Of a stretch of DNA of 5,770 nucleotides, positions 3,746 to 5,770 are shown piece by piece. The notes beneath the pieces were generated by a model that had not been told where the DNA came from, did not search any database, and saw nothing but the letters and a program-made list of their open reading frames with translations. Source of the stretch: an uncultured Actinomyces sp. (GTDB taxonomy: Bacteria > Actinomycetota > Actinomycetes > Actinomycetales > Actinomycetaceae); NCBI GenBank assembly GCA_915063485.1, contig CAJZDJ010000099.1, forward strand, positions 1 to 5,770, given 5' to 3'. Positions within the stretch are counted from its first letter, which is position 1, and the number at the start of each line of letters is the position of its first letter. The position numbers were made by a program, and so were the translations under genes.

Positions 3746-5770
3746 TCAGTTGCCACCACTGGTGGAACCATCAGAGTTAGATTCACCAGTGTTTGTCTCA
3801 GACCTTCCAGTGTTGCCACCGTTAGCCCCGGTACCACCGTTAGCCCCGGTGTTGCCATCATTAGTGCCAGTACCGGAACCGTTAGTGCCTGTGCCCGAAT
3901 CACTGGTGCCCGTGGAACCATTTGAGTTATCGGTCAATCCAGCTGAGTTATCGCCAGTGCCGGTACCGGTGCCGGTGCCATCGCTGGAACCACTATCAGT
4001 GGTGCCGGTGGAGCCGTCACCAGTACCGCTACCATCACCCGTGCCAGAAGTGGAGTTATCGCTGCTGGGCTTACAGTCGGTAGACAGCTCAACCGCATTG
4101 TGGTCACTGAGCCACTTCATCGGGTCAACTGTGGAAGCATCCGCCGTGTCGTTCTTAATTCGCACCTCAAAGTGCAGGTGGGGGCCGGTTGAGTAGCCGG
4201 TAGAGCCAACTGCTGCAATCAGCTGACCAGCCTTAACCTGCTGGCCCTTCTTAACGAAAATACCGTCCTGATACATGTGCAGGTAGGAGGTGTACCAGAT
4301 CTTACCGTCAAGCACGTGCTTAATGGTGACCGTACCGGTGGAATCGACCATGCCTGCCTCAACCACCTCACCGCCAGCAGCCGCATAGATAGGAGTACCA
4401 GCCGGCGCAGCCATGTCCTGGCCAGCGTGCATCTTGGATGTGCCCAGCACCGGGTGAATACGGTAGCCCCAAGGGCTGGAAAGCGTGTAGGTACCAGCAA
4501 CCATCGGCTTAAACACGTCAGGGGTGGTGTTAAAGGCTGTGGTGTCACCGCTAGCCCCCTGCTGCGGGGCACAAGTAACCACCGGGTTCTCGTAAGCGGC
4601 CCGGATGCGCGCCTTAGTGGCCGCGTCAGGCACGTTACGCAGTTTCACGTCAGAGCTTTCCAGCGGCGAATGGTCCACGCTGCCAGCCACAGAATCTTTA
4701 CCGCTGATGACCTGGCGTGAACTTTGGCCTCGGTGTGCACCCAGCGCGGTGCTTAGCGGCGAGTCAGCTCCCATCATGGCCGCTGACACCGGCGCCACAA
4801 TTGTCACTAGTGCCAGGGCGCTAACTGTGCAGATCTGCCCCACACGAGCAAACGCGGCTCGACGGCGTGCTGCCGCGCCTTTACGCTTAACCGGCGGCGT
4901 GGTGCCGCAACCTAGCTGGGTGGGAGTGCTCAGCGAGTTGGTCTCTACTGGGTTGCCAGTCTCTAGCGGGTTGCCGCGCGCCGGGGTCTGGTCTACCTGG
5001 GCTACGGGAGCCTGAGGAGTTAGGTTAGCGCTGTTAGCTGCCGCCGACGTCGCCTGTGCGGCTATGTTTAGTCCTTGCGCCCCAACCGCCGAGGCTGCTG
5101 TGTGTGCACTAACGGCGCTGGCCACGCTAGCTGCACTAGCTACACTGGCAGCACTGATAACACTGGCTGCGCTTACCGCATCGGCTGCCTTAGCGACCTT
5201 AGCTGAGGCAGCCGCGCTCCAGTTACGGATGGCGACGTCGTCAATAATGTCGTCTTTAATGGCGGAGATTATCTGGGTGGGCTGGTAGTCCACGCCGTCG
5301 TCGACAGGATTTTGGACGGCGCTCGGCTGGGGGGCGCTCGGCTGGGGGGCGCCCGGCTGGCCACCACTCCAGGCGGTGCCTGCGAAGCTTGAAGGGGCGC
5401 TGGCGGCCGAGGCAGCTGCGCTGAAAGTAGATGGAGCACTGGCGCCAGTAGCAGGGGCACCAAAAGCGGCTGGGGCGCTAGCTGCCGAGGCTGGCATAGC
5501 AAAGCTCGAAGGTGCGCTGGCCGTCGAAGCCGCCGTGCCACCAGCGAAGGGACTCGGACCAAAGCTGGCAGCAGTATTAAAGCTGGAGGGAGCACTGGGC
5601 GCAGAGGCAGCAGTGCCACTAGTAAACGAAGCTGCTGCACTAAAAGTCGCACTGGCGCCAGTAGCAGCGTTGAAATCAGCAGCCGGGGCACTAAAGGTTG
5701 ACGGCCCGCTAAAGGTTGAAGGCGCACTAGCCGCAGAGGCCGGCGCACCAGAGCCATAGCCGCCGTTATA
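3746..5770 (-). CDS. Membrane-anchored M23 family (LytM-type) metallopeptidase, 5' end outside the window
   Basis: The frame is open to the window edge, so the N-terminus is missing; 674 residues are visible. Residues 1-150 are Ala/Ser/Pro/Thr-rich with regularly spaced Phe. 186-231 is an Ala/Ser/Val repeat, likely helical. A basic patch (KRK, RRR, 295-304) precedes one membrane segment (about 310-332), predicting a cytoplasmic N-terminus and an outside C-terminus. The M23 domain (about 423-541) has SSPWGYRIHPV, HAGQD (H448, D452), YLH (H498) and PHLHFE (H531, H533), the complete zinc and catalytic set, so an active peptidoglycan endopeptidase is likely. The tail (567-674) is Gly/Thr/Ser/Asp/Asn-rich, typical of a wall-spanning or disordered segment. 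The first internal ATG (5495-5497) lies inside the repeat region and is unlikely to be the real start. Hairpin copy 3 follows the stop. Confidence 0.9.
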   Translation of the reverse strand, partial: YNGGYGSGAPASAASAPSTFSGPSTFSAPAADFNAATGASATFSAAASFTSGTAASAPSAPSSFNTAASFGPSPFAGGTAASTASAPSSFAMPASAASAPAAFGAPATGASAPSTFSAAASAASAPSSFAGTAWSGGQPGAPQPSAPQPSAVQNPVDDGVDYQPTQIISAIKDDIIDDVAIRNWSAAASAKVAKAADAVSAASVISAASVASAASVASAVSAHTAASAVGAQGLNIAAQATSAAANSANLTPQAPVAQVDQTPARGNPLETGNPVETNSLSTPTQLGCGTTPPVKRKGAAARRRAAFARVGQICTVSALALVTIVAPVSAAMMGADSPLSTALGAHRGQSSRQVISGKDSVAGSVDHSPLESSDVKLRNVPDAATKARIRAAYENPVVTCAPQQGASGDTTAFNTTPDVFKPMVAGTYTLSSPWGYRIHPVLGTSKMHAGQDMAAPAGTPIYAAAGGEVVEAGMVDSTGTVTIKHVLDGKIWYTSYLHMYQDGIFVKKGQQVKAGQLIAAVGSTGYSTGPHLHFEVRIKNDTADASTVDPMKWLSDHNAVELSTDCKPSSDNSTSGTGDGSGTGDGSTGTTDSGSSDGTGTGTGTGDNSAGLTDNSNGSTGTSDSGTGTNGSGTGTNDGNTGANGGTGANGGNTGRSETNTGESNSDGSTSGGN
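5100..5190 (-). repeat. Ala-Ser-Val coding repeats inside the M23 gene
   Basis: Nine-base units of the type GCNNCACTG recur on the plus strand and encode ASV/ASA triplets on the minus strand. The resulting Ala-rich stretch is predicted to be helical and lies before the membrane anchor. Such simple-sequence coding is prone to length change. Confidence 0.55.
5318..5360 (-). repeat. 15-bp tandem repeat encoding Pro-Gln-Pro-Ser-Ala
   Basis: GGCGCTCGGCTGGGG occurs at 5318-5332 and again, identical, at 5333-5347. A third, partial copy with one change lies at 5348-5360. In frame on the minus strand it encodes APQPS units at about visible residues 139-151, a flexible linker after the Phe-rich region. 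Units of 15 bp change protein length without breaking the frame. Confidence 0.8.

Noticed and set aside
3711..4196. Plus-strand Pro/Val/Leu-rich frame opposite the M23 tail
   Set aside because: It is the antisense shadow of the Gly/Thr/Ser-rich tail; the M23 frame on the other strand has clear catalytic motifs and continues uninterrupted.
5269..5757. Second minus-strand frame overlapping the N-terminal part of the M23 gene
   Set aside because: Its Leu/Arg/Pro-rich product is a frame-shifted reading of the Ala/Ser/Pro repeats. The M23 frame is open across the same bases to the window edge.

Overview
The window looks like chromosomal DNA of a moderately high-GC actinobacterium, most likely a member of the Bifidobacteriaceae (Bifidobacterium or a Scardovia/Gardnerella-type relative). 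The basis is a DUF805 membrane protein with a Pro-Gly-Gln-Tyr tail, a Gpt-like phosphoribosyltransferase and a large membrane-anchored M23 peptidase with very long low-complexity regions. The assignment rests on protein style, not on a search.

Layout, left to right. Bases 33-62 hold a strong hairpin terminator that ends a leftward DUF805 gene (94-774). A 241-base divergent intergenic region (775-1015) has candidate promoters for both directions and a 10-bp direct repeat. A rightward Gpt-like phosphoribosyltransferase frame runs 1016-1648, but an in-frame TAA at 1133-1135 separates its start codon from its intact catalytic domain. Bases 1649-2184 contain no convincing gene. They hold a long hairpin repeat, a GC/C-rich stretch and a promoter-like site inside an inverted repeat of DnaA-box-like sequences. 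A rightward gene (2185-3189) encodes a DUF559/AbiEi-like protein with a predicted winged-helix N-terminus and a nuclease-like C-terminus. Bases 3190-3745 are again gene-free and contain a hairpin, an imperfect direct repeat and two more copies of the long hairpin repeat. From 3746 to the right edge runs a leftward gene, incomplete at its N-terminus, for a single-pass membrane protein with an extracellular M23 (LytM-type) peptidase domain.

The most interesting non-coding structure is a family of three 49-nt hairpins (1681-1729, 3430-3478, 3666-3714). Copies 1 and 3 belong to a longer element of about 136 bp. Each begins about 11-12 nt, and has its hairpin about 32 nt, beyond the stop codon of a different gene, and in the same orientation relative to that gene. 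The two differ in the hairpin arms by one exactly compensatory G-C to A-T pair change, which suggests selection on the folded structure. The same two copies form inverted repeats bounding a segment of about 2 kb that carries the DUF559-like gene.

The genes do not form an obvious pathway. The M23 peptidase acts on cell-wall peptidoglycan, the phosphoribosyltransferase would act in purine salvage, and the DUF805 and DUF559-like proteins have no established role. The arrangement (divergent pair, convergent pair, an isolated nuclease-like gene between repeats) suggests single-gene transcription units.
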